Shown: piece after piece, positions 55,254 to 63,422 of the stretch
Numbering within the stretch: the stretch's first letter is position 1
How the letters are laid out: each line of letters opens with the position of its first letter
DNA from: Paraburkholderia sp. BCC1884
Lineage (GTDB): Bacteria; Pseudomonadota; Gammaproteobacteria; Burkholderiales; Burkholderiaceae
Assembly (NCBI RefSeq): GCF_900996225.1
Contig: NZ_CAAJGL010000068.1
Span: 496,001 to 560,000 of the forward strand
DNA length: 64,000 nt
Reading direction: 5' to 3'
Program-made: the position numbers and the translations under genes
The notes under the pieces: model-generated
What the model was told of the DNA's origin: nothing
The model's input: only the letters and a program-made list of their open reading frames with translations
Databases searched by the model: none

Positions 55254-57647
55254 ATGAAAGCCCGGATAGTCCATCGACCATCGACAGACAGCGTAGTTCG
55301 CCGGTTTGTCGTGTCCTGTTTTCTGCTGATTGGCGTTCACGCCAACGCCGCAGATTACGGGCAGTGCATGCAGATTTATCAGAGATCCCTCGGGGTGCCC
55401 GGAACCCCGAGTTGCGCGATCCAGGTGGCTGGCACGTCACCGATGTCGAGGGGCGCAGGCGATCCCTTCGGCAGCATGAATTACTCCAACTGCCCGAACG
55501 CTCTGGACTGGATCAAAGACTATTGCGCCGGCGCGCCGGTCCCACCTTCTCCTGAAGGCTCGTGCCCGGTAGCGGACCCGGTGTTGCCGGCCGAGGGCAT
55601 GGTCACGCTCTTCGAGACTGACTTTGCGAACGGCGACGCGTTACCACTAGCCTTTGGACGTACCTATCTTTCCCGGCCTTATGACACGACGCAGACGGCG
55701 ATGGGCCGCAACTGGGTCAACAACTGGCAGCGAAGGATCGACCTGTCGGCGGTCAATGCGAGCGCGCCGCAACTTACTGTCTATCGGGGCAATCAACAGC
55801 CCTTGACGTTCAACTGGAACGGGAAAGCGTGGACGCTGCTGGGAAATCGTGGGCTCTCGCTAACGAAAGCGGCCGACGGTTACTACTACCTGAAGGATGA
55901 ACTGCTCGGCACGACGGAGGCCTATGCGGTCAGCACCGGCGAGTTGTATTCAGAAACCACGCGCACAGGAATGCTCCGCAAGTTTCTGTTCGACTTCAGA
56001 AACCGGATGGTGCAGATCAATGAGACTGCAGTCGACAACATCACGTTTAACCGATTCAAGGTAGGACTCGAGTACGACGATAGCGACCGCATCGTTGCGA
56101 TGACGGATCCGTTGGGCAACGTCACGCGTTATAGGTATGACGCAAAGGGCAATCTTGCTTCGGTGACTCACCCGGATGCCTCCATTCGTCAATATCTATA
56201 CGAAGACAGCCGCTTCCCGAATGCCTTGACTGGCGTCAAGGATGAATCGGGATCAAGAATAGCGACGTGGACTTACGACGCCAATGCTCGCGTGACATCG
56301 GTCACGCATCCCGATACGAAACGCAATGCTTCGTTTAGCTATGCCTCTGGGAAGACGACGCTCAGCAGCCCGTACGGTACGAGTACCTTCAGCTTCAGTT
56401 TCCCGGATGCGTGGCGTGCGGGTTCGATTGTCACGCCGGACGGGACCGTCTCGCGCCAATGGGACTCGGCCGGAAATCTGACGCAGAGGACGACCCCCGA
56501 AGGGACGACGCAATACACGTGGGACAGCGCCAACCGGCCGACGAAGGCCACGGCGACGATCGGCGGCAATCGGACGGTGACGACGATCGAGTACGCCGAC
56601 GCTAGTTCGCTGCGTCCGCATCTCGTGGCAACACCCGGCCGGATTCGTGCGTTTGTCTACGACGCAAATGGCAACGTCACGGGCTACGCCGATCAGGAGT
56701 CGACTGACGCCACAGGCGAGCTCGGGATGCAGGCGCCCAGGGCCGGTAACGTTATGACGGTGGGCGCTCGCTACGATGCGGCAGACCGTCTGATAGCGGC
56801 TACGATCAGCCGCAATGGCGCGAAGACCGAAGACTGGACCTACACGTACGACGCGCGCGGCAACATCGCGACGACGACGGATGCCGTTTCGGGTTGGTCA
56901 ATGCGAACGCTCGAACGTGACGCGGCGAATCGCGCGACGGTTATGGCAGGCAATACCGGCCAGGCCACGATCGGTTACGACGATCGCGGCCGCGCGATGG
57001 CATTCCAGTACGACGAGAGGGCGGCAGTTGCAAACGGTGGACTCGCTCGCAAGCTGTTGGTCCGGTATGGCTATGCACTGGACGGCACGTTATCGACGCG
57101 AACCGCGACCGTGGCGACGAATGGCGGTGCTGCTCAAGCGATTAGCGACGCTGAACTGGGTGTGTGGCTTACCAACTGGGAGTTGGGTAACGATCCGGTT
57201 GCGCCAACGGCGAATCTCACGGGGCTTAAGTCGGATGCTGACGGGTTTGTTCCGAAGCTTTGCGTCGAGTGTTATTTGACGTGGAAAGCGAAGCTGACGT
57301 GGAAACTCTTCAGCGGGGAACTAGAAGCGGCATACGGGAAGTCTGGCGACGCTATGGAATTGGTGCTAAGCGACCAGTCGCAGATCCCTTATCCCACTCT
57401 TGTGCCGGACTCGACGCGTGCGGCAAAGACTTTATTGCTTTACACCGGCGTGTTCGGAGCCGAGGGCGATGGAGGTGCAATGGTAAAGTGCGGCGGCCGA
57501 GAGGATCACGAGAACCAATGCTTCCAGCAATATGATGCTCATATCGAGATGTGTGGCTTCATCGCTCCTAAAATGGGTGGGGCCCGTGCAGTGGCTCTGT
57601 GCAAACAAAGAGCGTTCCAAATTTACCAAACGTGCCGAGGTTTTTGA
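55254..57647 (+). CDS. Sec-exported RHS-repeat protein with unique C-terminal domain (candidate polymorphic toxin)
   Basis: 797 residues with a signal peptide (VVRRFVVSCFLLIGVHANA). A Cys-containing N-region precedes a DUF6531-like module (GMVTLFETDFANGDALPLAFGRTYLSRPY), and RHS/YD repeats span about 270-620 (DPLGNVTRYRYDAKGNLASV, YDANGNVTGYADQ, YTYDARGNIATTTD). The usual core-closing DPxGxxGG motif is absent. The frame changes character near residue 635 into a non-repeat tail with cysteines (LCVECYLTW, MVKCGG, ENQCFQQYDAHIEMCGF, LCKQRAFQIYQTC). I recognise no known nuclease or ADP-ribosylase motif. It has no PAAR domain. The stop overlaps the next gene by TGATG. Alternatively it is a structural surface RHS protein, not a toxin. 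Confidence 0.8.
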   Translation: MKARIVHRPSTDSVVRRFVVSCFLLIGVHANAADYGQCMQIYQRSLGVPGTPSCAIQVAGTSPMSRGAGDPFGSMNYSNCPNALDWIKDYCAGAPVPPSPEGSCPVADPVLPAEGMVTLFETDFANGDALPLAFGRTYLSRPYDTTQTAMGRNWVNNWQRRIDLSAVNASAPQLTVYRGNQQPLTFNWNGKAWTLLGNRGLSLTKAADGYYYLKDELLGTTEAYAVSTGELYSETTRTGMLRKFLFDFRNRMVQINETAVDNITFNRFKVGLEYDDSDRIVAMTDPLGNVTRYRYDAKGNLASVTHPDASIRQYLYEDSRFPNALTGVKDESGSRIATWTYDANARVTSVTHPDTKRNASFSYASGKTTLSSPYGTSTFSFSFPDAWRAGSIVTPDGTVSRQWDSAGNLTQRTTPEGTTQYTWDSANRPTKATATIGGNRTVTTIEYADASSLRPHLVATPGRIRAFVYDANGNVTGYADQESTDATGELGMQAPRAGNVMTVGARYDAADRLIAATISRNGAKTEDWTYTYDARGNIATTTDAVSGWSMRTLERDAANRATVMAGNTGQATIGYDDRGRAMAFQYDERAAVANGGLARKLLVRYGYALDGTLSTRTATVATNGGAAQAISDAELGVWLTNWELGNDPVAPTANLTGLKSDADGFVPKLCVECYLTWKAKLTWKLFSGELEAAYGKSGDAMELVLSDQSQIPYPTLVPDSTRAAKTLLLYTGVFGAEGDGGAMVKCGGREDHENQCFQQYDAHIEMCGFIAPKMGGARAVALCKQRAFQIYQTCRGF

Positions 57648-57928
57648 TGGCCAAGCATCCACCGTATTCTGTTGTGCTGACCTATTTTGAAGACCGCCAG
57701 GAGTTTGCGCTGCAAGCTGTGGCGCGATCGAAACTGGCTCCGGCCATCGCTGGAACATTGGAGATTCCTGTGCTGCTAGACGAGCACAGTTTCAAACTTG
57801 ACGATGCATTCGCCAGACGGCTCGGCGCCATGATGCTCAGTCTTGTCGCGTTGGGTCAGCCTGACCTTGAACAGTACATCAGCATCAGCCAGCAGCCAAT
57901 CGACGAGCCGAGCAGCGGAGATGATTGA
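57647..57928 (+). CDS. Small acidic protein, candidate immunity protein copy 1
   Basis: 93 residues, acidic, no signal peptide or membrane segment, so cytoplasmic. It shares a clear core with the 98-residue protein encoded at 58064-58360: P(V/I)LLD(E/D)..FKLDD.FARR.GA.MLSL.ALGQP, plus N-terminal V(V/I).TY.ED. It starts on the last base of the RHS stop codon (TGATG), so it is translationally coupled to the RHS gene, as immunity genes usually are. No family is recognised. Confidence 0.75.
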   Translation: MAKHPPYSVVLTYFEDRQEFALQAVARSKLAPAIAGTLEIPVLLDEHSFKLDDAFARRLGAMMLSLVALGQPDLEQYISISQQPIDEPSSGDD

Positions 57929-58067
57929 TGGAAATTAATCCAATCTATCCGTGGTTTTGAATTACAAAGAAAATCCGCGGCAGTTGACCATGCAAGCGGT
58001 CGACCCCGAACTCAAAACATACTTTACGGTTAAGCAGTACCCAATCGAGGGACCGCCCAGGCGATGA
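57928..58067 (+). pseudogene. Frameshifted, internally deleted third copy of the small immunity-like gene
   Basis: The ATG at 57928 (TGATG overlap with copy 1) gives MEINPIYP then a stop. One base missing at 57949-57951 shifts the frame, after which VVLNYKENPRQLTMQAV aligns residue for residue with copy 1 (VVLTYFEDRQEFALQAV). It then jumps to PELKTYFTVKQYPIEGP, equivalent to copy 1 residues 72-88 (PDLEQYISISQQPIDEP). About 45 codons carrying the conserved core are gone. The TGA at 58065-58067 overlaps the ATG of copy 2 (ATGA). Confidence 0.8.
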
Positions 58068-58360
58068 GGCCGGTAATCGGAAGTCATCCAGCGGTTATAA
58101 CTTACGACGAAGACACTCCACAGCTGGGTGTGCAGTTAGTCGAGCCAGCGAAGCTCGGCCCCGCTGCAGCTGCCGCGTTCAAAGCGCCAATTCTGCTGGA
58201 CGACTTCGATTTCAAGCTTGATGACGAATTTGCGCGGCGATTTGGCGCTTCTATGCTCAGTCTAATCGCGCTAGGCCAACCGGGCATCAAGCATTTCATG
58301 TCCGTTAGGCTGTATCCACTCGACAGTTCCGGCAACAGACAGGTCACTGACGACGACTAA
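58064..58360 (+). CDS. Small acidic protein, candidate immunity protein copy 2
   Basis: 98 residues, paralogue of the gene at 57647-57928 with the same core (PILLDDFDFKLDDEFARRFG, SMLSLIALGQP) and a diverged N-terminus (SHPAVITYDEDTPQLGVQL) and C-terminus. The N-terminal pattern SHPAV.TYDEDTPQL is closer to the degenerate copy in spacing. ATGA coupling to the preceding remnant keeps it in the same transcript as the RHS gene. No family is recognised. Duplication with divergence fits immunity to changing toxin tips. Confidence 0.75.
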   Translation: MRPVIGSHPAVITYDEDTPQLGVQLVEPAKLGPAAAAAFKAPILLDDFDFKLDDEFARRFGASMLSLIALGQPGIKHFMSVRLYPLDSSGNRQVTDDD

Positions 58361-58416
58361 AACCAATGTGTTCGAGCAACTCATCGACGTGAGCAGAGAG
58401 TAACTTGGATCCACGA

Positions 58417-58446
58417 GCAGAAGGGCAGCACGCGTTGCCCCTCTGC
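58417..58446 (+). terminator. Hairpin after the RHS/immunity-like genes
   Basis: GCAGAAGGGCA (58417-58427) pairs with TGCCCCTCTGC (58436-58446) with one mismatch. There is no U-tract. It lies 57 bases after the last small gene and ahead of the glucarate genes. Confidence 0.45.
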
Positions 58447-58545
58447 GTACTCACCGCTGCAGAGCAACATGACTGATCCTGCAGTCATCGGACGTCTTAT
58501 TTTAATCAAATATTATGGTCGCGCGACGCATCACCACGCCGACTA

Positions 58546-58559
58546 GCCTATAAATAGGC
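58546..58559. promoter_or_regulatory. 14-bp palindrome in the gudP promoter region
   Basis: GCCTAT-AA-ATAGGC is a perfect palindrome about 120 bases before the gudP start. It is a candidate operator for the FCD-GntR regulator. Confidence 0.4.
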
Positions 58560-58676
58560 AATTTAACAGGGTAAACACCACACTGACTTCCCCCACCCGC
58601 TCCATGTAATATGTCATCAGACAACGTATCACGCGTTTCGATCAAGCCACCCGCCGGCCGAAACTGGAGACAACTC

Positions 58677-60008
58677 GTGACATCTGCATCCGCGCATCCC
58701 ACCGACCCGCTCGAATCCGCGGTCGCCAAGGTCAAGCGACACATCCTGCCGCTGTTCCTCATCATGTTCATCGCGAACTACATCGATCGCGTGAACATCG
58801 GCTTCGTCAATTCCCACATGCAGACGGACCTCGGCATTGGTGCCGCAGCGTACGGCTTGGGCAGCGGCCTGTTCTTCATCGGCTACGCGCTGTTCGAAGT
58901 GCCGTCGAACGTGTTGATGCAGAAGTACGGCGCGCGCGCCTGGCTCACCCGCATCATGGGCACGTGGGGTCTCGTCGCGGCGGCCATGGCCTTCGTCTGG
59001 AACGACACCTCGTTCTACGTGCTGCGTTTCCTGCTCGGCGTCGCCGAAGCCGGTTTCTTCCCCGGCGTGGTCTTTTACTTCACGCAGTGGCTGCCGCAAA
59101 AAGAACGCGGCAAAGCGGTCGCGGTATTTCTCGCCGGCTCGGCGCTCGCATCCGTGCTGTCGGGTCCGATCACGGGCAGCCTGCTGTCGATTCGCGGCTT
59201 CGGTCTGCACGGCTGGCAATGGATGTTTCTCGTCGAAGGCGGCTTCTCGATCGTACTGTGCGGCGTCAGCTGGATGCTGCTGAAGTCGCGCATTCGCGAC
59301 GCCTCGTGGCTCACGGCCGACGAGCAACGCGTGCTCGAAACTTCGATTGCCACGGAGCAGGCCGAACGCGACGCGCACGGCGGTGCCCATCTGCCCGCCG
59401 CGAAGCTCCTCAAGGACCCGCAGATTCTGCTGTTCTGCTTCCTCTACTTCGCGATTCAATTGACTATCTACGCAGCCACCTTCTGGCTACCGACGATCAT
59501 CCGCAAAATGGGCGGCCTCTCCGATTTCGAAGTCGGCATGCTCAACGCGATTCCGTGGCTTATCGCCATGTTCGCGATGTACTGTTTCGCGGTGTTGTCG
59601 GCGAAGTGGCGCTTTCAGCAGGCGTGGCTGGCCGTGGCGCTGGTCATCGCCGCATGCGGGCTGTTCGCTTCGACGTCGGGTAATCCGGTGTTGTCGTTCG
59701 TCGCAATCTGTTTTTCGGCGATCGGTTTCAAAGCGGCGGCCTCGCTGTTCTGGCCGATTCCGCAGGGCTATCTCGACGCTCGCGTAGCCGCGGCCGTGAT
59801 CGCACTGATCAACTCGGTCGGCAACCTCGGCGGCTTTTTCGCGCCGGCCGCCTTCGGCTATTTGCAGCAGCACACCGGCTCGATTACTGGCGGCCTGTAT
59901 GGCTTGGGCGTGGCCTCGTTGATCGCGGCAGGCGCAGGCTTCCTGACGCGTAATCGACGCGTGAATCACGACGTGTTGCCAGAATCGCTGCAACATAAAG
60001 CCCACTGA
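58677..60008 (+). CDS. gudP: MFS transporter, D-glucarate/galactarate permease family
   Basis: 443 residues from the GTG at 58677, which has GGAGA at good spacing; an ATG 66 bases upstream lacks an RBS. It is a 12-helix member of the anion:cation symporter group (GudP/phthalate permease-like): PLFLIMFIANYIDRVNIGFVN, GVAEAGFFPGVVFYFTQWLP, and the C-terminal FWPIPQGYLDARVAAAVIALINSVGNLGGFF. It imports hexarate with protons. The gene for glucarate dehydratase follows 126 bases later, supporting the substrate call. Confidence 0.88.
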   Translation: MTSASAHPTDPLESAVAKVKRHILPLFLIMFIANYIDRVNIGFVNSHMQTDLGIGAAAYGLGSGLFFIGYALFEVPSNVLMQKYGARAWLTRIMGTWGLVAAAMAFVWNDTSFYVLRFLLGVAEAGFFPGVVFYFTQWLPQKERGKAVAVFLAGSALASVLSGPITGSLLSIRGFGLHGWQWMFLVEGGFSIVLCGVSWMLLKSRIRDASWLTADEQRVLETSIATEQAERDAHGGAHLPAAKLLKDPQILLFCFLYFAIQLTIYAATFWLPTIIRKMGGLSDFEVGMLNAIPWLIAMFAMYCFAVLSAKWRFQQAWLAVALVIAACGLFASTSGNPVLSFVAICFSAIGFKAAASLFWPIPQGYLDARVAAAVIALINSVGNLGGFFAPAAFGYLQQHTGSITGGLYGLGVASLIAAGAGFLTRNRRVNHDVLPESLQHKAH

Positions 60009-60134
60009 CCGACACAAGCCGATCGTGCGCCAAACAGAATCCCCTTTCCGTCCGACGCCGCCGTCGAGCGCAATTGCGCCACGCGTTGATGCTCGCGCGC
60101 CGGCTCACTAAACCAACCTATCAGGCACGTCACC

Positions 60135-61484
60135 ATGTCCACGAACACAACTCAAGCCAACGCGACGCCGGTCGTCACCGAACTGCGTGTCGTGCCGGTC
60201 GCCGGCCGCGACAGCATGCTGATGAATCTGAGCGGCGCGCACGGCCCGTTCTTCACGCGCAACATCGTGATTCTGCGCGACAGCGCGGGGCACACCGGCG
60301 TCGGCGAAGTGCCGGGCGGCGAGAGCATCCGCAAGACGATCGACGACGCGCGTCCTCTGGTGGTCGGCCAGTCGATCGGCAATCTGCAAGCCATCCTGAA
60401 CAAGGCGCGCACACAATTCGCCGACCGCGATGCGGGCGGTCGAGGTCTGCAAACTTTCGATCTGCGCACCACGATTCATGCGGTGACCGCGCTCGAAGCC
60501 GCGTTGCTCGATCTGCTCGGTCAGCATCTCGGCGTGCCGGTGGCGGCCTTGCTCGGCGAAGGTCAGCAACGCGACGAAGTGGAAATGCTTGGCTACCTGT
60601 TCTACATCGGCGATCGCAAGAAGACCGATCTGCCGTACTCCAGCGGCGTCGAGTGCGGCGACGACTGGGACCGCGTGCGCACCGAAGAAGCGATGACGCC
60701 CGAAGCCGTCGTCCGTCTCGCCGAAGCGGCGCAGGCGCGTTACGGTTTCAACGACTTCAAGCTGAAGGGCGGCGTGCTGCCGGGCGATGCGGAGATCGAA
60801 GCAGTCACCGCGCTCGCCGAACGCTTTCCCAAGGCGCGCGTGACGCTCGATCCGAACGGCGCCTGGTCGCTCGCCGAAGCGATTCGCCTGTGCCGCGACA
60901 AGCACGACGTGCTGGCCTACGCGGAAGACCCGTGCGGCGCGGAAAACGGCTACTCGGGCCGCGAGGTGATGGCGGAATTCCGTCGCGCGACCGGCTTGCC
61001 GACGGCGACCAATATGATCGCCACCGACTGGCGTCAGATGGGTCACGCGATCCAGTTGCAGTCGGTGGATATTCCGCTGGCCGATCCGCACTTCTGGACC
61101 ATGCAGGGTTCGGTGCGCGTGGCGCAGATGTGTAACGAATGGGGACTCACGTGGGGCTCGCATTCGAATAACCACTTCGACATTTCGCTCGCGATGTTCA
61201 CGCACGTGGCGGCTGCCGCACCCGGCAAGATCACGGCGATCGACACCCACTGGATCTGGCAGGACGGCCAACGTTTGACGCGCGACCCATTGCAGATCAT
61301 CGGCGGCAAGGTCAAGGTGCCGCAAGCAGCCGGCCTTGGTATCGAGTTGGATATGGACGAGATCGAGAAAGCGCACGCGCTGTATCAGCAGCACGGCCTC
61401 GGCGCGCGCGATGACGGCGTGGCCATGCAGTACCTGATTCCGAACTGGAAGTTCGATAACAAGCGTCCGTGCCTCGTGCGCTGA
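60135..61484 (+). CDS. gudD: Glucarate dehydratase
   Basis: A 449-residue enolase-superfamily protein. GudD-type N-terminus: [29 protein letters not shown]. The catalytic lysine motif is KLKGG ([19 protein letters not shown]). The metal ligand region is [15 protein letters not shown] (Asp) and [41 protein letters not shown] (Glu, Asn). The general-base His is in [22 protein letters not shown]. It dehydrates D-glucarate to 5-keto-4-deoxy-D-glucarate in the cytoplasm. The next enzyme of the pathway is not in the window. Confidence 0.95.
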   Translation: MSTNTTQANATPVVTELRVVPVAGRDSMLMNLSGAHGPFFTRNIVILRDSAGHTGVGEVPGGESIRKTIDDARPLVVGQSIGNLQAILNKARTQFADRDAGGRGLQTFDLRTTIHAVTALEAALLDLLGQHLGVPVAALLGEGQQRDEVEMLGYLFYIGDRKKTDLPYSSGVECGDDWDRVRTEEAMTPEAVVRLAEAAQARYGFNDFKLKGGVLPGDAEIEAVTALAERFPKARVTLDPNGAWSLAEAIRLCRDKHDVLAYAEDPCGAENGYSGREVMAEFRRATGLPTATNMIATDWRQMGHAIQLQSVDIPLADPHFWTMQGSVRVAQMCNEWGLTWGSHSNNHFDISLAMFTHVAAAAPGKITAIDTHWIWQDGQRLTRDPLQIIGGKVKVPQAAGLGIELDMDEIEKAHALYQQHGLGARDDGVAMQYLIPNWKFDNKRPCLVR

Positions 61485-61513
61485 TTACACGGCGAGCCAG
61501 ATCTGGCGTTACA

Positions 61514-61537
61514 GCAGCGGCTCATGTGAGCCGCTGC
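61514..61537. terminator. Hairpin between convergent gudD and drug-exporter genes
   Basis: GCAGCGGCTCA (61514-61524) pairs with TGAGCCGCTGC (61527-61537). It lies between two converging stops, without a U-tract. Confidence 0.55.
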
Positions 61538-61555
61538 GCCGTTCAGTTGCGCCGT

Positions 61556-63181
61556 TCAGCTACGCCGAAACACCACGTGCGAAATCCGCTGCACCAGCAA
61601 GGCCGCCACCAGCGCGGCCACTGCAGTCAGCCACACGCCGATATGAATCGACTGCACCAGCGCATCGCGCGCCGTATCGATCAGCGCGGGCGTGTTGAGC
61701 CCTGACGGTTTCATGTCGGCGATCAGTTTCAGTCGCGAGGTCTCGTCGATCAGAATGCGCAGATCGACGAAGCGAGGCCGCCATTGCGATGCGGCCGGCT
61801 CGCCGAGCACGCTCATCGTGCGCGTGACCACATCACGGTAATGATGCGACACCACAGTCGCCACGATGCTGGTGCCGAGCATCCCGCCGACCATGCGGGT
61901 GGACTGCAACAGCGCGGTCGTGATGCCGAAGCGCTCGCGCCCGGCAATTTCCTGACCGAACACATTCAGATTATTGAGGATGAAGCCGAGGCCGATGCCG
62001 ACGGCGCCCATTGGCAATTCGATCCAGATATGCGGCGTCTCGGGATTGGCAAAGGCCAGCGCGATCGAGGCGAACAGCAGCAGCGCAAAACCGATCGACA
62101 GAATCCGCGTGGGCTTCTTCATGTGAATCACGATGCGCGTGTTGAGCAGGCTGCCGAGCGCGATGCAGGCCGCGATCGGCGTGGCGAGCAGGCCCGCCTG
62201 CTGCGGCGATAGTCCGAAGCCGCCTTGCAACAACAGCGGCGCGAAGAAGATCAGCGAAAACATCACGAAGCCGGACAGCATGCCGAGCGTGAAGAGCGTG
62301 ACGAGTTGCGCGTCCTTGAAGAGATCGAGTGGAATGATCGGATGGGTGGCGCGCTTCTCGCAGATCAGCAGGGCAATCGCGCCTGCGATCACGCATACGG
62401 CCAGCACGATATTGCCGGCGGTCAGGCCGTTCTTCGGTACGCCTTCGATGAACGCCTGCAAGCCGCCGAGCACGGCGGCGACCAGCGTCGCGCCGAGCCA
62501 GTCGATTTTGACTTCGCCGTCATGCGGGCGCTTGAAGCTGGGCAGATGCGCCCAGATGAAGTAAAGCGCAGCCGCGCCGACCGGCAGGTTGATCAGGAAC
62601 GTGGAGCGCCAGCCCCAATGCTCGCTCATCCAGCCGCCCAGCGACGGGCCCGCCGCCGTGCCGATGCCGTACGCGGCCGCCATCACCACTTGCCAGCGCA
62701 CGCGTGCGCGCGGATCGGGAAACAGATCGGGGATCGACGCGAACGCCGTGCCGACCATCATGCCGCCGCCGATACCTTGCAAGCCGCGCGCGATCACCAG
62801 AAACAGCATGTCGTTGGCGACGCCGCACAGCACCGACGCCACGGTAAACACGATCACCGCGGCGATCACGAATCGCTTGCGGCCGAAGTAGTCGCCGAGA
62901 CGCCCGAACACCGGCACCGTGACGACCGACGCCAGCAGATACGCACTGGCGATCCATGCGTAGTACTCGAAGCCGTGCAATTCGGCGACGATCGAAGGCA
63001 GCGCGGTGCTGACGACGGTCTGGTCGAGCGCGACCAGCATGTTGACCAGACCGATGCCGAGCATCGCGAACAGGGCGTTTCTGAAGGGCAGGGCAGTAGC
63101 GGTCGGATTCACGGATCTGGGCGGACGGCGTTTGGAGGGGAGACTGCGCGGCGGTGCGCAGGTCGGGGTTTGACAAGCCAA
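61556..63181 (-). CDS. DHA2-family (EmrB/QacA-type) 14-TM drug:proton antiporter
   Basis: 541 residues with about 14 hydrophobic segments. The motif at helix 1 is LVNMLVALDQTVVSTALPSI (the LDxTVVNVALP signature). Motif A is GRLGDYFGRKRFVIAAVIVF, GLQGIGGGMMVGTAFASIPDLFP follows, and motif C-like GIGTAAGPSLGGWMSEHWGWRSTFLINLPVG is present. It exports drugs or toxic organics. The start is uncertain: TTG at 63181 is the most upstream choice in frame, with weak RBS support. A perfect TATAAT (-10) lies at 63217-63212 on this strand. A broken marR gene lies immediately upstream. Confidence 0.88.
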   Translation of the reverse strand: MACQTPTCAPPRSLPSKRRPPRSVNPTATALPFRNALFAMLGIGLVNMLVALDQTVVSTALPSIVAELHGFEYYAWIASAYLLASVVTVPVFGRLGDYFGRKRFVIAAVIVFTVASVLCGVANDMLFLVIARGLQGIGGGMMVGTAFASIPDLFPDPRARVRWQVVMAAAYGIGTAAGPSLGGWMSEHWGWRSTFLINLPVGAAALYFIWAHLPSFKRPHDGEVKIDWLGATLVAAVLGGLQAFIEGVPKNGLTAGNIVLAVCVIAGAIALLICEKRATHPIIPLDLFKDAQLVTLFTLGMLSGFVMFSLIFFAPLLLQGGFGLSPQQAGLLATPIAACIALGSLLNTRIVIHMKKPTRILSIGFALLLFASIALAFANPETPHIWIELPMGAVGIGLGFILNNLNVFGQEIAGRERFGITTALLQSTRMVGGMLGTSIVATVVSHHYRDVVTRTMSVLGEPAASQWRPRFVDLRILIDETSRLKLIADMKPSGLNTPALIDTARDALVQSIHIGVWLTAVAALVAALLVQRISHVVFRRS

Positions 63182-63242
63182 GTCCTCTAGTTGTCCTACC
63201 TCTATGCTGGGATTATACGGGTTTTCCCCAGGGTGAAACTAT

Positions 63243-63404
63243 TTGCGTCTCAACATTACCGGCGAAGGCCGCCTCGCGATTGAGCGCACCAAGGCAGGCC
63301 TCGCCGAGGTCAACAAGCGCCTCGACGAGGGTTTCACGGACGACGAGATGGACGTGGTGGCGTGCTGGCTCGCCGCGTTGCAGGACAAGTTTCCGCCGGG
63401 CTAA
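63243..63404 (+). pseudogene. MarR-family regulator, C-terminal remnant
   Basis: The frame reads LRLNITGEGRLAIERTKAGL then AEVNKRLDEGFTDDEMDVVA and CWLAALQDKFPPG before a TAA. This is the typical end of a MarR protein: the wing strand 'L.LT..G', the long dimerisation helix and the final 'GF(T/S)..E...L...L..L' helix. An in-frame TGA lies nine bases before this segment and only 60 bases separate it from the exporter gene. The N-terminal ~90 residues with the DNA-binding helices are gone. Confidence 0.75.
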
Positions 63405-63422
63405 CGCCCCGCGCTCCGCATC

